The notes beneath the pieces were generated by a model. That model did no database searches. It was not told the DNA's origin and saw only the letters and a program-made list of their open reading frames with translations. DNA of 64,000 nucleotides, from contig NW_005178992.1 in NCBI RefSeq assembly GCF_000350225.1, positions 124,001 to 188,000 of the forward strand, written 5' to 3'. The translations under genes and the position numbers were made by a program. Below, piece by piece: positions 10,403-20,495 of the stretch. This stretch comes from Chondrus crispus (taxonomy: Eukaryota > Rhodophyta > Florideophyceae > Gigartinales > Gigartinaceae). Position 1 is the first letter of the stretch. The number at the start of each line of letters is the position of its first letter.

Positions 10403-11600
10403 AGGCGTCGACGATCCTCCCCGTGCCAAGCCTCAATAAACAAGGCACCCCGTCGACCGCTTCGGTACGCGCGCAATCGCAGAGCCGAACGGACGAAGCG
10501 GCAATTTGCTTCTTGAAGAAGCAAAATTATAAGGTCACCGCAACGGTCGGACAACGACGCGCGATGATGCGTGCCATCACGCCGGTTCTAGATTCGGGCG
10601 CCGGCCCAAATCTAATCCACCTACGCTGTGTGGCAGAACCGTGGCGCGCTGCCATCCAGTCCGCGCGGAGCCCGCCGCTCATCGACGCTTCGAATAGGTC
10701 GATGAAGGCCCTCGGCGAGCTCAAGCTGTACGTCCGGTTTGGTGAGTTCGTCGCGCGCGTACCGTTCTTGGTCGTCACCAACCTTGCGGTGGACTGTATC
10801 CTCGGAACCACGTTCCTGGATCGCTACGTGAAGGCGATCCTGCCACTGCAGAGGAAGGTGCTGTTCAATCATGCGCCGTCCGTAGCGCTGACGGGAGTCA
10901 CACCCTCGAGGCACGACCGCAAGATGGCCTCGAGGGGACCGTCGCAGCAGCTCCCGCAGGAGGAAAATTCGGCCGACGGGAAGCGCGCGCAGTTCCCGAC
11001 GAACGTACCGTCACGGAAAATTCGCGTGGTCAAGGGGGTCACGATACCCCCGATGACCCAAGCGATGGTACGCGTCGCAACACCGGCTGGGGGGCTTTGC
11101 TTCCTGCAAAACCACCCCAAAACGGCGCATAAAAATTTATGCCTGATGGCCCAGGGGGTCGACCTTTTCCCGGGCGAACCGTTTACGGTGCTCGTTAGCA
11201 ACTTCGGAAACCGCGCAGTCCACGTCCCCAAGCATACCGTTGTCAGTCTCGCGTTGCCATCCCCCACAAACATCCTGACACTTGGCGTGTCGACCCCCGG
11301 AGAGGCCGACGCTAAGGAAGAGGGAGGGAACAAAAATAATTCCTCGACCGCTACGGAGGAACAGGCGCGACGCGAACAACCAGTTACGGACGATGGCAGA
11401 AGAAAATCCTCCACCGCTACGGAAGGATACGCGCGTCGCAATGGATCCGCTACGGACGAAGGCAGGACGAATTCCTCACCCGCGGGGGAAGGTGCGCGAC
11501 GAGAAGGACCGGTTACGGACGATGGCAGAATTAAATCCACCACCACTACGGTTGGAGGTGGAGCGACGCAACGTCATCGCGATCGAGCGCGCGCGCGCTA
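10403..11600 (+). pseudogene. Gypsy-1 aspartic protease and linker
   Basis: The frame is open from about 10153 to 11601 and codes for a retropepsin-type protease. The active-site motif LDSGAGPNLI is at about 10588, followed by the second conserved block VDCILGTTFLDRYV. A protease-RT linker domain, also seen in gypsy-2 and gypsy-3, follows (TQAMVRVATPAG, VHVPKHTVVSLAL). The last 90 residues are a Ser/Thr/Gly-rich repeat with three units of 63-66 bp. The frame then meets the RT remnant directly: the whole RT fingers/palm region present in the sister elements is missing. The protease looks catalytically complete, but the polyprotein is disabled. Confidence 0.8.
11325..11540 (+). repeat. 63-66 bp minisatellite replacing RT region
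   Basis: The phrase TACGGACGA recurs at 11385, 11451 and 11514, with diverged spacer sequence of 63-66 bp encoding ARREQPVTDDG-like units. It sits exactly where gypsy-2 and gypsy-3 have the start of RT. Confidence 0.7.
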
Positions 11601-11782
11601 ACGAACCAAACGGAACTGCGATCCTTTCTCGGGATGTGCAACGTTTACCGACGGTTTGTGCAAGGATTCGCGAAGATCGGCGCGCCGCTGAATAAGAAGA
11701 CCGGCAAGAATCAGCCCTATGAGTTCGAGATCTGAACCGATGCGGAATACGCGGCGTTTGAGGAATTAAAGCGGCGCCTCGT
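11601..11782 (+). pseudogene. Gypsy-1 RT C-terminal remnant
   Basis: Only the RT thumb/connection piece is left (TELRSFLGMCNVYRRFV), identical in key residues to gypsy-2. An in-frame TGA follows at about 11734. The frame continues after the solo LTR exactly where it stopped, once one CTCGT copy is discounted, as VSPPIRALPRYGRKYTLDTDA. Confidence 0.85.
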
Positions 11783-12645
11783 TGTAGTGCAATGCGCCTG
11801 TCGGGCAGAGACCGCGGTCGGATGGTCCAGCAAAAACAACAACAGCAACAAAAAGAAGAACTGCCGATGGCACAGCGCTACGGAGTGTCCGACTCTCCCT
11901 TCTCCGTTTAAACGAGCTTGCGACTCGTAGTAGCTCAGATCCCTGATGGGGGGGGGGCACAGAGAAATAGCCCGGCCCGGGATCGGTGTGGTAGAGACTT
12001 GCAAAGAGAACTTCTCGACGAGTTTGGGGTGGGGCGCGTACGTAGATACCCCGGTTCCACTGGGTTGTAAGGACAATGCTTGTTGAGCTTCTTCGACACT
12101 TTGTAACGCGACAAGGCCTTCGACGGGGGCGTCGCAACGCAGCCCGACGGGATGAAATGAAAGTAGCAGCGCTACGTCAACTGTGCCGCCCGATGGCTCG
12201 AAACACCTACACCGGTTCGGTCGCAACCGAGGCCGATGGCACCAACACAAGATAAGGGGAAAATAGGTAGAACTAGAGATACAAAAGAATAGGGAAATAA
12301 AAGAAAGAGAAAAGGGAACCCCGAGCGATAGAGGATGCCGTAGGCTTAGGCAAAACGGAGCGTCTTGGTAGAGACGGACTTCGACCAAGGCGACATTCAA
12401 CTCCGGCAACTCGGGTTGGTTTATTGACTTGTTCGGTCAAAGGGCTAGGTTATATAGAGCCCCGCCGGGGCGAGTACAGTAGCTCCCGGCTCTACATTCT
12501 AGATCTAATTAGTAAATAATTAAATAATTAAAATAATCGTGCGCTTCGTCGCACACGTGTGTCCCCCAACCCCGGACTACAGTATCTAATTTTTTCCTTT
12601 TTCACTTCCTTCCTCCCCCCTACCCGAGACGGGTATTGCACTACA
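11783..12645. mobile_element. Solo LTR with CTCGT target duplication
   Basis: An 863-bp sequence starts TGTAGTGCAATGCG and ends GGGTATTGCACTACA, with 11-bp inverted tips. It is flanked by CTCGT on both sides (11778-11782 and 12646-12650). It matches the gypsy-3 LTRs at 37696 and 62764 but lacks their internal duplication. Removing it and one CTCGT restores the gypsy-1 reading frame across RT and RNase H. It is therefore a solo LTR left by LTR-LTR recombination of a gypsy-3-family element. Confidence 0.92.
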
Positions 12646-14750
12646 CTCGTGTCGCCGCCAATCCGCGCGCTGCCCCGCTACGGACGGAAATATACGCTGG
12701 ACACCGACGCGTGCGGACACCAAGTGGGTTGCGCTCTTCTACAGGAGCAACCCGATGGAGGTACTCGACCGATCGGATATTGGAGCCGCGCGGTGACCTA
12801 CGCGGAGCGCAATTATACGACTACCGAAAAGGAATGCTTGGCCGTAGTGTGGAGCATCCTCACCCTACGGCCGTACCTGTACGGAAGCGCGTTCAACCTC
12901 CGCACGGATCACGAGGCCCTACGCTGGGTCCTCAATTTAGCGGACAGTTCCGGTCGGCTCGCTCGCTGGCTCCTGCGCTTAGCAGAGTACGACTACGAGG
13001 TACAGTACGGCCCAGGCGTCAAGCACCAACTCGCGGACGGCGTATCGCGCTTACGTACCGATGGAGGAGACACCGAACCGGTCGATGATGAGGTCCCGTG
13101 CTTCGCGGTCCAGTACGATGACGGCAGCAAGGCCCTTCTGGACAATGTGCACTGGGACCCGCCGCAAGACCGTCCGGACGGTTGTCACGCTCTCGCGATA
13201 ACTCCCGAGGAACGCGACGCTGCGTCCATCTCGGTTGAGGAATTTATACGCGAACAAGCTGAGGACGCCTTCTGTCGCTTCGCCGCGGAAACCGTCGAGA
13301 CGCCGAACTCGAAGTTCGACATCGACCGTTACGGATTTCTCGTGAGGACGTCCCCGCTGGACGGGACCCTGCAGTGCGTGGTACCGACTCGGTTGCGCCC
13401 CCGGGTACTGTACCTGGCACACCATCCGAGGTTGGCAGGTCACCCGGGAGCGACGCGTATGTACCACACCCTTTGCAGGGAGTACTACTGGCCACACATG
13501 GCCAGCGACGCGTTTTCGACCGTATGTAATTGCACCTCGTGGGCTGCGACCCGCGGGACGCTTGTCAAGAACCAAAAAGATCTCAAGCTGTTCCCCGCGG
13601 CGGGCCCCTTGGAGTTTGTCGCAATGGACCTCCTGGGGCCCCTGCTCAAGACCGCGCACGGAAACGAACACGTGTTGGTAATTACCGACCGGTTCTCCAA
13701 GCTAACGCGCAGTATCCCGCTCCGAACCACAACCGCTTCGGTCGTCGCAAATGCGTTTTTGGACAACTGGGTCTACGTTTACGGAGCGCCGCGCTAAGTA
13801 CTAACTGACAATGGCCCTCAGTTCGCTGCGAAATTCTTCGACGCGGTATGCGCCCTCCTGGGGGTGCGGCATTATCTCACGACGGCCTACCACCCCCAGT
13901 CGAATGGGCAGACCGAACGGTTCAATCGCACGCTGGTGCAACGCCTCCGGCACTACGTGGAGGAGCACCAGCGCGACTGGGACGACTACGTGCAGCCGCT
14001 GACCTTCGCGTACAATACGCAGGTCCACCGGTCGACGGAGACGACTCCGTTCGATCTGGTGTTAACGCACCCACCGTCCGGTTTAATCCTCCCGGTACTG
14101 CGCCGCAGGACGCGGGGACCCATCGAGAGGACCCGCGGACCGCGGTGCAGTACAAGCGTGCTTTGCTGCGCAAGCCTCGCGACGCTCTCGACAGCGCTCG
14201 GACGAAATTAACCGCATCGCAAAAGCGGTACAAGGACGATTTTGACAAGAAGGTCCGCTTCCGTCCGGTCATTGTGGCGGGCGATTTTGTCTACGTCGAT
14301 CGCCCGCCCCGCCCGTTGACAAGCATCGAGCGCCGCACGCGCGCGCAAGGTACGGCCGCAACGGACGAGCTCTCTGTCAAACTAATACCGAAGACAGAGG
14401 GTCCGTTTCGCGTGCGCTCCGCTACGGACACCACGGTCTTCATCGAGCAGGACGGCGTGGAAAATCGCGTGAGCATCGACCGCGTTACGAAGATGCCGCG
14501 CGGGCCGGGGGATACCGTCACCCCAGCCACATCGACCGAATCGGACGCACAAGCCGCAACGCCAAGAGCGGAGTACGTCCTTGCTCGCATTGTCGGACAC
14601 CGTACTACGCGCGGCGGGATCGACTACAAGGTCCGGTGGTATGGATATACCGCTTCGGACGACACCTACGAGCCCGCCGATGGGCTTTCGCAGCCGTTTA
14701 TCGACCGGTATTGGCGCTCGCGCCAACAAGGATCAAGCGTGCATGCGTAG
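12646..14750 (+). pseudogene. Gypsy-1 RNase H, integrase and chromodomain
   Basis: RNase H begins with TLDTDACGHQVGCALLQ and includes TTTEKECLAVVW and LRTDHEALRW. Integrase follows with HHCC-type sequence (HHPRLAGHPGATRMYH...CNCTSW) and a core with VAMDLLGPL, LTDNGPQF and SNGQTERFNRT giving D, D, E. A TAA at 13795-13797 falls just before LTDNG, and a frameshift lies near 14080-14130. The C-terminal frame (to 14750) has the integrase tail (RYKDDFDKKV, GPFRVRSATDTTVFIEQ) and a chromodomain (YVLARIVGHRT, YKVRWYGYTASDDTYEP). This places the element among chromoviruses, whose chromodomain directs integration to marked chromatin. Confidence 0.9.
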
Positions 14751-16175
14751 CGCAAGTTTCGGCCGCTCTCGGTCGCACCGCTCGGACGCTCGCTCGCGCA
14801 AAAGCCTCTGGGGAAAACAAGCCGCGCACGTGCTATGCAGCCCCGGCAGCCAGCCGCGTGCGACTGCGCACCGTGAGGCAGCTCGTACCGGATGGATCCC
14901 GCCCAAATGGACGCAGATTCTTCCAAAATTGGCCAACCCTCCGGGAGGGTGGTCCGCAATTGGAATTTCTCCAAAGCGTCCACGCGGATAGCTACCAGCC
15001 ACGCCTGGCCGCACCGTTCGGATGATCGAGCTCGCACGCCCCTATGGAAATGAAGAACTGTACCGGGAACCGGTACTTTGTATTGAGATGTATCGCGTTC
15101 GCCGGCTTCTTAATTTAGTCGCGATTTGGGCTACGTTTTTCCCTCCCACGCTGCGGCAAAAATTCGTAGCCCGTTTCTGACAACGGAATCGCACTCCTGG
15201 AAGCATCTGGCGTCCGGTAGTATCGCCTCGGGAAAACCGCATTCGGACATATTTGGAAACCAAAACGGTTTCCTTCCGTTTCTTGCGGTTTCTTTCAGTT
15301 TCCAAATGACGCTTTGGGAGACAGGTCGCAGAAAAGGGACATGCCGATCGGTTGATGCGCGCGACTGGCTGCGAGCGCACGAGGGAAGTTCTGGCGCACG
15401 TATCCGTGCCCTTTTGTGGCCGACTTCGGCCGCAAAGGACGGAAAAAAGGGCGGATTTATGAAAATTGGCCAGCCCTTCGGGGCAGGAGTGCGAAGACGG
15501 GGATTTTCATCCCAAACCGACCGTACGGAACTTGCGCGCGCTGTTGTCCAAGCGCGCTGGTGTGCTGGGGCGGTGAAGAACCGCCCGGGCGACAGTGTTG
15601 GCCCCCGTCCAGCCCGGCGGGGGGCGGCGGCGAGAACTTTGGGTCGCGCACTGTACGCCGTGGGCACGTGCACCGCATCGGACGAATTAATCCGCGCAAA
15701 CGCGGGCTCGGCTAACTCGGTGGCCCGCGGAGCCTCGCCGCGTTAGCCTCGCCACGGGTGTACCGCATGGGCCGATCGGCTCGACGCCGGAGCCCGACCA
15801 GGGCTCGACGGCGGACCGTATGGGCGCGCGGCGCTGACTTCGTCGTGACTGTCCGTTCTCGGTCTCCGGAGGAGGTACTGTACGGAAAAGTCGTCGCGGG
15901 TGGAGGAGTTGGGAATTTCGTGGGAGTGTTAGGAGGGAGTCAAGGGTTGCGGAGCGTCTCGCAGGAGGGAAATTGGACGACGCGCTTACCGATTCGGACA
16001 GAACAGCTGGCGTATCGACCGCCAGCTCGGAGTCGAGGCGGGAGAAAAGCCCGCCCGCACGCACGCGCTTCGGTCTTCGCATCGCGCGCGGAGGAAAAGA
16101 GAGAGACCGCAAAGGAGCCGTGTGGTCGGAGAAGTGGTCGCTTCGGGGACGTAGCGAAAGCTAAGGAAGGGGGTC
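14751..16175 (+). other. Gypsy-1 3' non-coding region
   Basis: About 1.4 kb separates the chromodomain stop from the 3' LTR. No ORF resembling the antisense accessory ORF of gypsy-2 and gypsy-3 was recognised. Repeated AAAATTGGCCA-type words occur at about 14925 and 15461. The final AAGGAAGGGGG (16163-16173) is a good polypurine tract directly before the LTR. Confidence 0.6.
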
Positions 16176-16848
16176 TGTAGTATAACGATCTTCGCGCACG
16201 CGGGGAGGTTATTAACCGTGCGGCCGTGCACGCTGCACACGTGGGCGGGTGTGCCCACGTGGAGGGAGCGCGCGCGTTGACCAACCGGCCGTGGCGTGGC
16301 GCACGTGTACAGCGCATACGTGTCGTCCGTGCGGTAGTCTACGCGTGTTACGTGTGCGCGTTAGCACACGTGTCGTCCGTGCGGTAGTCTGTAAGCAACA
16401 CGCGTGTACAGTAGTGCACACGTGTAGTAGCAGCGTTCGTGCGGTAGTAGTAAGTATGGCGCTAGCTTTTTAATTGTGTACAGTACCCGGCACGCACTAG
16501 GCGGCAGGTACTGTACTACTGTACTGGGACAGGTGTCCGAGGCGTCCCTCTGAGAGGTTAAGACCTGACACCCGTCCCTACCGGTAAACTGGGGCAAGCT
16601 CGCCCCCGTCCCTTTCGCGCCTATATACGTCCGTTTCGGTTGTCTATCGCGCGCGCTGGCTTCTAACCCGTTACCGATCGCTCCCGTTCACGCACCACGG
16701 GGCGACTGCGCGTAACCGGCCAGTGAGCCACACCCTTTTGGCGAGCTCGTCCGATCGGTTCAATTAGCGTGTCGCGTCCACGCCGCGTGCTCCCTCGCTA
16801 TAGCCTCCGCCTCTCACCCAACCTAGAGCGGAGAGGAGTTATCTCACA
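16176..16848 (+). repeat. Gypsy-1 3' LTR
   Basis: This 673-bp LTR starts TGTAGTATAACGATC and ends TTATCTCACA. It aligns to the 5' LTR but contains a local tandem duplication (GTGTCGTCCGTGCGGTAGTC twice, at about 16320 and 16371). CACGTG words are again frequent. Confidence 0.85.
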
Positions 16849-17403
16849 TCAGGTATTGGTGAACGAAATCTTTCACATCCTTCGGCGTTAGAGCCATCAG
16901 CTGTATGCGTAATGTGGATGTTTGCGGATTTTGTGATAGTCTTTCTATCATGAACTCGACTGTGGTTCTTGGATCTCCAATCTGGGGGTATTGCGCCGCG
17001 ATCATTCGTGCGGGAGCTGCTCGTGCTTAGTTACATAGTCTTCAATTGTTTCTTCTGGGAGAAATATGGTTTGTTCAACCAGCTGTTTGACGTATTTGTG
17101 ATCCTGTGTGTGTGTTGTGTCGAGGTGAGTTTTTATTTGCGTGATCAAGTCATATGGCGTGGGGTTTGCTGTCGGGTTGAGTATGAGGTTGGCTAGGCTG
17201 CTAGGTACCGAGGCCAAGATTTTGGCTCGCAGGATGTGTTTGGCCTTGTGAAACTGTTTAGCCTCTTGTTGTAGAGAGGGCGCGGTTGGGTTTCTGTTCA
17301 AGTGATCTTCGGCTTCGCGAGCGTAGGCCAGTGATTCGAGAGCCAGTAGTCACGGGGTATAGTTGGCGGTGTCGAGGGGCGGAAGGTCGATCCTGGCGTT
17401 CAT
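16849..17403 (-). pseudogene. Copia Gag, broken and 3'-truncated
   Basis: The minus-strand ATG at 17403 starts a copia-type Gag (UBN2-like): LDTANYTP, an in-frame TGA (17350-17352), then LALESLAYAREAEDH, AKHILRAKILASVP and LDTTHTQDHKYVKQLVEQT. A frame change near 17001 leads into MIAAQYPQIGDPRTTVEFM and ends at the gypsy-1 border with KDFVHQY. The CCHC knuckle expected downstream is missing, apparently lost at the gypsy-1 junction. Confidence 0.75.
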
Positions 17404-17579
17404 GATGCTTGGCTGTGTTTGTGTGCTTGTACTGTGAGCGTCTCCGTGTTCGTTATCGTTTTCCAATGGGTAGCGCGGGTTGCGGCGTCTGGGGCGTTAG
17501 GCGTCTCGGTGCCGTCTGCTGAGCCTTGTCCGTTTTGGTGGACGGGTAGTGGCAGTGGTTGCGTCAATTTCCCATAACC

Positions 17580-17686
17580 TGATGGAACTACAGGGGTCCG
17601 ATACCCTCTTTACACTGCGCGCTGTGCGTCGTCGTCTTATGTGCTATTCTCTACTGTCCTGGACAGGCTGTCTGTGCGGTCTGTCA
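17580..17686 (-). repeat. Copia 5' LTR
   Basis: This 107-bp LTR matches the left LTR. The outer border is followed by CTCCC (17687-17691). As the 5' LTR of a minus-strand element it points away from the aquaporin gene, whose ATG is about 65 bp beyond the duplication. Confidence 0.75.
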
Positions 17687-17756
17687 CTCCCAGCACCGGA
17701 ATTTGCATACCAGAGAGTGTGAAGGGCGAGATTCGTTAACAGTTCCACATCTTGCT

Positions 17757-19283
17757 ATGGCCTTTGTTTTCTCGCCGCCCATGTCAAAAGCGTTGCGAAC
17801 GAGTAGTTTTAGTGTGCTCCCTACGCAGAGAAAGGAATACCACAATGCTATTGCGAAGAAAAAATATAGACCGGTGAGATGTGAGTTGGGGGAGAATCGC
17901 GCATCCGAGACCTCTTCTCTTTTGAGTGAGTCCTCTAGGAAGGAGCCAGGTGATGAGGCAACGACAAGTCTTGATCTGGCAATAGAGGACGGGGTTTCCA
18001 TCGCTGATGCCAACGAAGATGCATCGGATTCCGAGGAGCCGGCACCAGGCATCATCCAAAAAACCACAGACCTCGATGGGAGAGTCCTCTTCGGGGAGTT
18101 TTTGTCAACCTTTCTCTTCGTGTATCTCAGCGTTAATGCCGCATCTTCGGGCTCTGCTGTAGCAAATTCCCTGAACAATGGGGCAATTATTGCGGCTGTC
18201 GCTGCTTCTTTCATGCCGGTAAGCGGTGCTCATTTGAATCCTGCCGTGACATTATCTCTAGCTATCACGAAGAGAGTATCCCTGAGAAGGGGAGTCGCAT
18301 TTATCCCAATTCAACTATTAGCCTCAGCAGCGGCGTGTTACCTGGCCGCGATGCTTGGTACCCCCATGTCTTTTAGTGGGATTGCAGCCTCAGCCACTAC
18401 GACAGACCTTGTCAGAGCTTTCTTTGCCGAATTAATGCCTATGTTTATTATTGTCATTATTCTTTATCAGACTGCCGTTGCGACTGAGCGTGAGGGAGGG
18501 GTCGGCAACAAGTTGGCTGCTTTGTATATTGGACTGGCCGTGCTTGCATGCGCCGGCACATTTAGCGGTGTCTTCAACCCTGCCAGGGCATTTGGTCCAG
18601 CTCTTGTCACTTGGAATTTCGCAAACCACTGGATTTACTGGATTGGTCCATTCGTTGGTGCTTGTGCCGCGGCTCTGGTGCGTTTTCATTGCGAGCACAA
18701 CATTATTGTGGCAGTCTTTGCAGAGCGCCAGAGCGAAGCCTCTAACTTTTCCTTTGTTTCCCATATGTTTTCATGATTTCCGTTACGGGTCTTGCACGTG
18801 CAGATAAGTGAACACCTTTTCCTCGCACCTGCAAGCAATAGGTCACCTCAAGGTTGGCTGGCCGAATTACAGAGGCAGTCGTCGAGCCTGGCCAGCAAGA
18901 TTAAGAATCTAGGCGTGGCGGGGCTATTCGCGTATGGAGTGATGAACACAATTTACTACGGTGCCGCATTCTCCGTCATGATGTGTAAAGTATGATCATG
19001 CTCCTTTATGGTCATGTGAACGGGAAATGGGTTCCTCTACAGTACAATAGACCATTCCCATGAGGACCTACTCGTTCTCGGAAACTAAACCGCAATCTCT
19101 ACGCACAACACAATTTTTTAGGTCGGTTGGTCAAGTGGAGCTGGAGGCCTTGCTCAAGCTTGGTTAGTGACATGGTCCTTATCCCAGGTGACAAAGCCTT
19201 TACGACTCGGCCTGAGCATTGCATTTGCCCCGGTCATTGATCGTTTCCTGACTAGAAGGAAGAATCGCAAGAAAGAATCTTGA
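17757..19283 (+). CDS. Aquaporin (MIP family), predicted spliced fusion with plastid-type membrane domain
   Basis: The first ATG in frame is at 17757. Exon 1 (17757-18677) has an N-terminal cytosolic extension of about 110 residues, then a six-helix MIP channel with both NPA motifs (HLNPAVTLS near residue 158, FNPARAFGP near 271). Read without splicing, the protein ends at 18776 with a non-aquaporin tail. A phase-0 intron 18678-18803 (GTGCGT...GTGCAG, with a CTAAC branch-like word) gives instead the natural channel end GACAAAL-ISEHLFLAP. The same exon (to 18989) runs without a stop or any in-frame ATG into KIKNLGVAGLFAYGVMNTIYY. A second phase-0 intron (18990-19121, GTATGA...TTTTAG) leads to an exon ending at 19283 with LSQVTKPLRLGLSIAFAP. 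Those two blocks match a conserved plant/algal plastid membrane-protein family. Spliced length is 422 residues. The channel call is firm; the fusion is inferred from splice phase and the lack of a start codon. Confidence 0.7.
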
Positions 19284-19763
19284 CCGAAAGGCATGTCTCG
19301 ACGATCAAGATCCTTACTTCAGTTTTGTACGGGTAATGTGAGAAGAAATTTGCGTTCGCAATGGAAGTCTAGAGATGACAGTACTGTGGCTTGCTAATAC
19401 TCCAGACGCAGTCTGATGACTTCAAAAGTTATGCGGTAGGTCCGGTCTGACCCGAGCTAGACGTTTACGAAAGATTAATTTTGGTAGTTTGAACGAGCCT
19501 TTGGCTATGCTTTTGATGGTAGGCAACGAAGTTCGCAAAGAAAATGACAACCTACCCCGATACCCCAGTTCCCTTGTCCCAGTCTTCTTGACAAACTCAC
19601 CTGTCAGAATGATTCTATATCACGTCCAGCATTGTTAATACCCTCGTCCTACTGCTGCGAGAGGAATGTCACCCATTGGGAATGGTACTAGATAGAACGG
19701 GGGCAATGCTAACCAATTCTGAAAAACATGGAAGTGCGACCGCAGTCTCAGTGAGAATGCTCT
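19284..19763. other. Intergenic, nothing recognised
   Basis: The 3' flank of the aquaporin-fusion gene. No coding potential, RNA gene or repeat was seen. Confidence 0.5.
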
Positions 19764-20060
19764 TCACCTGCCCAAGTGTACCTGCTCAAGTGTGCGAATA
19801 AGCATGCTAATGTTAGATTCTCCTGAAAAGGTCTGATAGTCTTCTTTGAATGCGCGAAACTCACGACTTAAGGTAGTTTTCTGATTGTCTGCCTCGTTCC
19901 CAATGTTTCTTCTTGATTGCCTGCTTTCCCATACTATGTTTTTATGAATCGTGGAACATATGCATCTTCTCCTGCAGCGATATGCAGATGCGACCGCACT
20001 ACTGAGGCAAAGACGAACCAGAGCCCATTTGCCTAAAAGACTGAGAGGCACTCTGCTCAT
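19764..20060 (-). CDS. Hypothetical small basic protein, weakly LYR-like
   Basis: An ATG-started 98-residue minus-strand ORF is rich in Arg and Ser. Its middle and end (SSAVASAYRCRRR, then TLSREFRAFKEDYQ and a hydrophobic/acidic helix SNISMLIRTLEQV) loosely follow the layout of LYR/complex-1 proteins: a Y-R pair, a distal FR, then a final helix. The diagnostic L-Y-R triplet is absent and there is no supporting context. It may be a real small mitochondrial-type gene, one exon of a spliced gene, or chance. Confidence 0.25.
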   Translation of the reverse strand: MSRVPLSLLGKWALVRLCLSSAVASAYRCRRRCICSTIHKNIVWESRQSRRNIGNEADNQKTTLSREFRAFKEDYQTFSGESNISMLIRTLEQVHLGR

Positions 20061-20102
20061 GGAGGTATCAGCAGCTATCGAAGAGGACACAGTAAGGGCA
20101 AC

Positions 20103-20315
20103 ATGCCTGATGCTTTGAAGCCGAAAAGGAAGAGGGATTCTAAGTGGGGCAAGAACACGCAGAGGCTGGAGAGCGGCGGGGAGAAGATGAGCACCGAAAA
20201 GATGACATCTAGAGGGAAAGGCACTTTCCTAGCAAGGCGTGCTCAGTATGAGCTACGAATTCGCTCGGGAAGGTACATCAAGAATGATGCATCATACTTT
20301 CGCGCCGAAGAATAA
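20103..20315 (+). CDS. Hypothetical 70-residue lysine-rich protein
   Basis: A short ATG-started ORF, very basic (PKRKRDSKWGKN), with no recognised domain. It lies between two convergent or divergent units and could be a UTR-borne chance ORF. It is listed only because it is the longest ATG ORF on the plus strand between 19.3 and 20.5 kb. Confidence 0.15.
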   Translation: MPDALKPKRKRDSKWGKNTQRLESGGEKMSTEKMTSRGKGTFLARRAQYELRIRSGRYIKNDASYFRAEE

Positions 20316-20495
20316 GCACTGCAGAACTTCAACTCACGACTGCAACAACACCTCGACATCACTTACAAGCATACTACTGTAGTAGCGATCAGCACAGAAC
20401 CGCACAAACGGTAATACTGCAATAACCACAACTGCATGTACGTTTTAGTATGGCACAACCGCCTCTTCATTTGATTATCAGAAGTTATCTTCGAG

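Larger units (their letters stand above)
7164..16848 (+). mobile_element. Ty3/gypsy chromovirus gypsy-1, nested in copia
   Basis: Direct LTR repeats at 7164-7785 and 16176-16848, both starting TGTAGTATAACGA and ending in CACA, bound gag, protease, a truncated RT, RNase H, integrase and a chromodomain in that order. The element is interrupted by a solo LTR at 11783-12645. The flanking 5-mers differ (GTGTG left, TCAGG right). Either the target duplication has decayed or DNA was lost on one side, which agrees with the missing copia sequence. RT palm motifs are absent, so the copy is non-autonomous. Confidence 0.88.
4123..17686 (-). mobile_element. Ty1/copia retrotransposon with nested gypsy element
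   Basis: Matching short LTRs at 4123-4274 and 17580-17686 with a 5-bp CTCCC duplication bound this element. On the minus strand it carries gag (17403-16849), a short pre-integrase piece, integrase, reverse transcriptase and RNase H in copia order. A gypsy element occupies 7164-16848. Where gypsy-1 sits, the Gag zinc knuckle and the protease active site are missing, so sequence was lost there. All coding parts are broken. The 5' end lies about 70 bp from the start codon of the aquaporin gene, in divergent orientation. Confidence 0.85.

Noticed and set aside
11783-12645. MITE or DNA transposon reading of the 863-bp block because of its 11-bp inverted tips
   Set aside because: The same sequence flanks gypsy-3 as direct repeats, has TG...CA ends and a 5-bp duplication, so it is an LTR.
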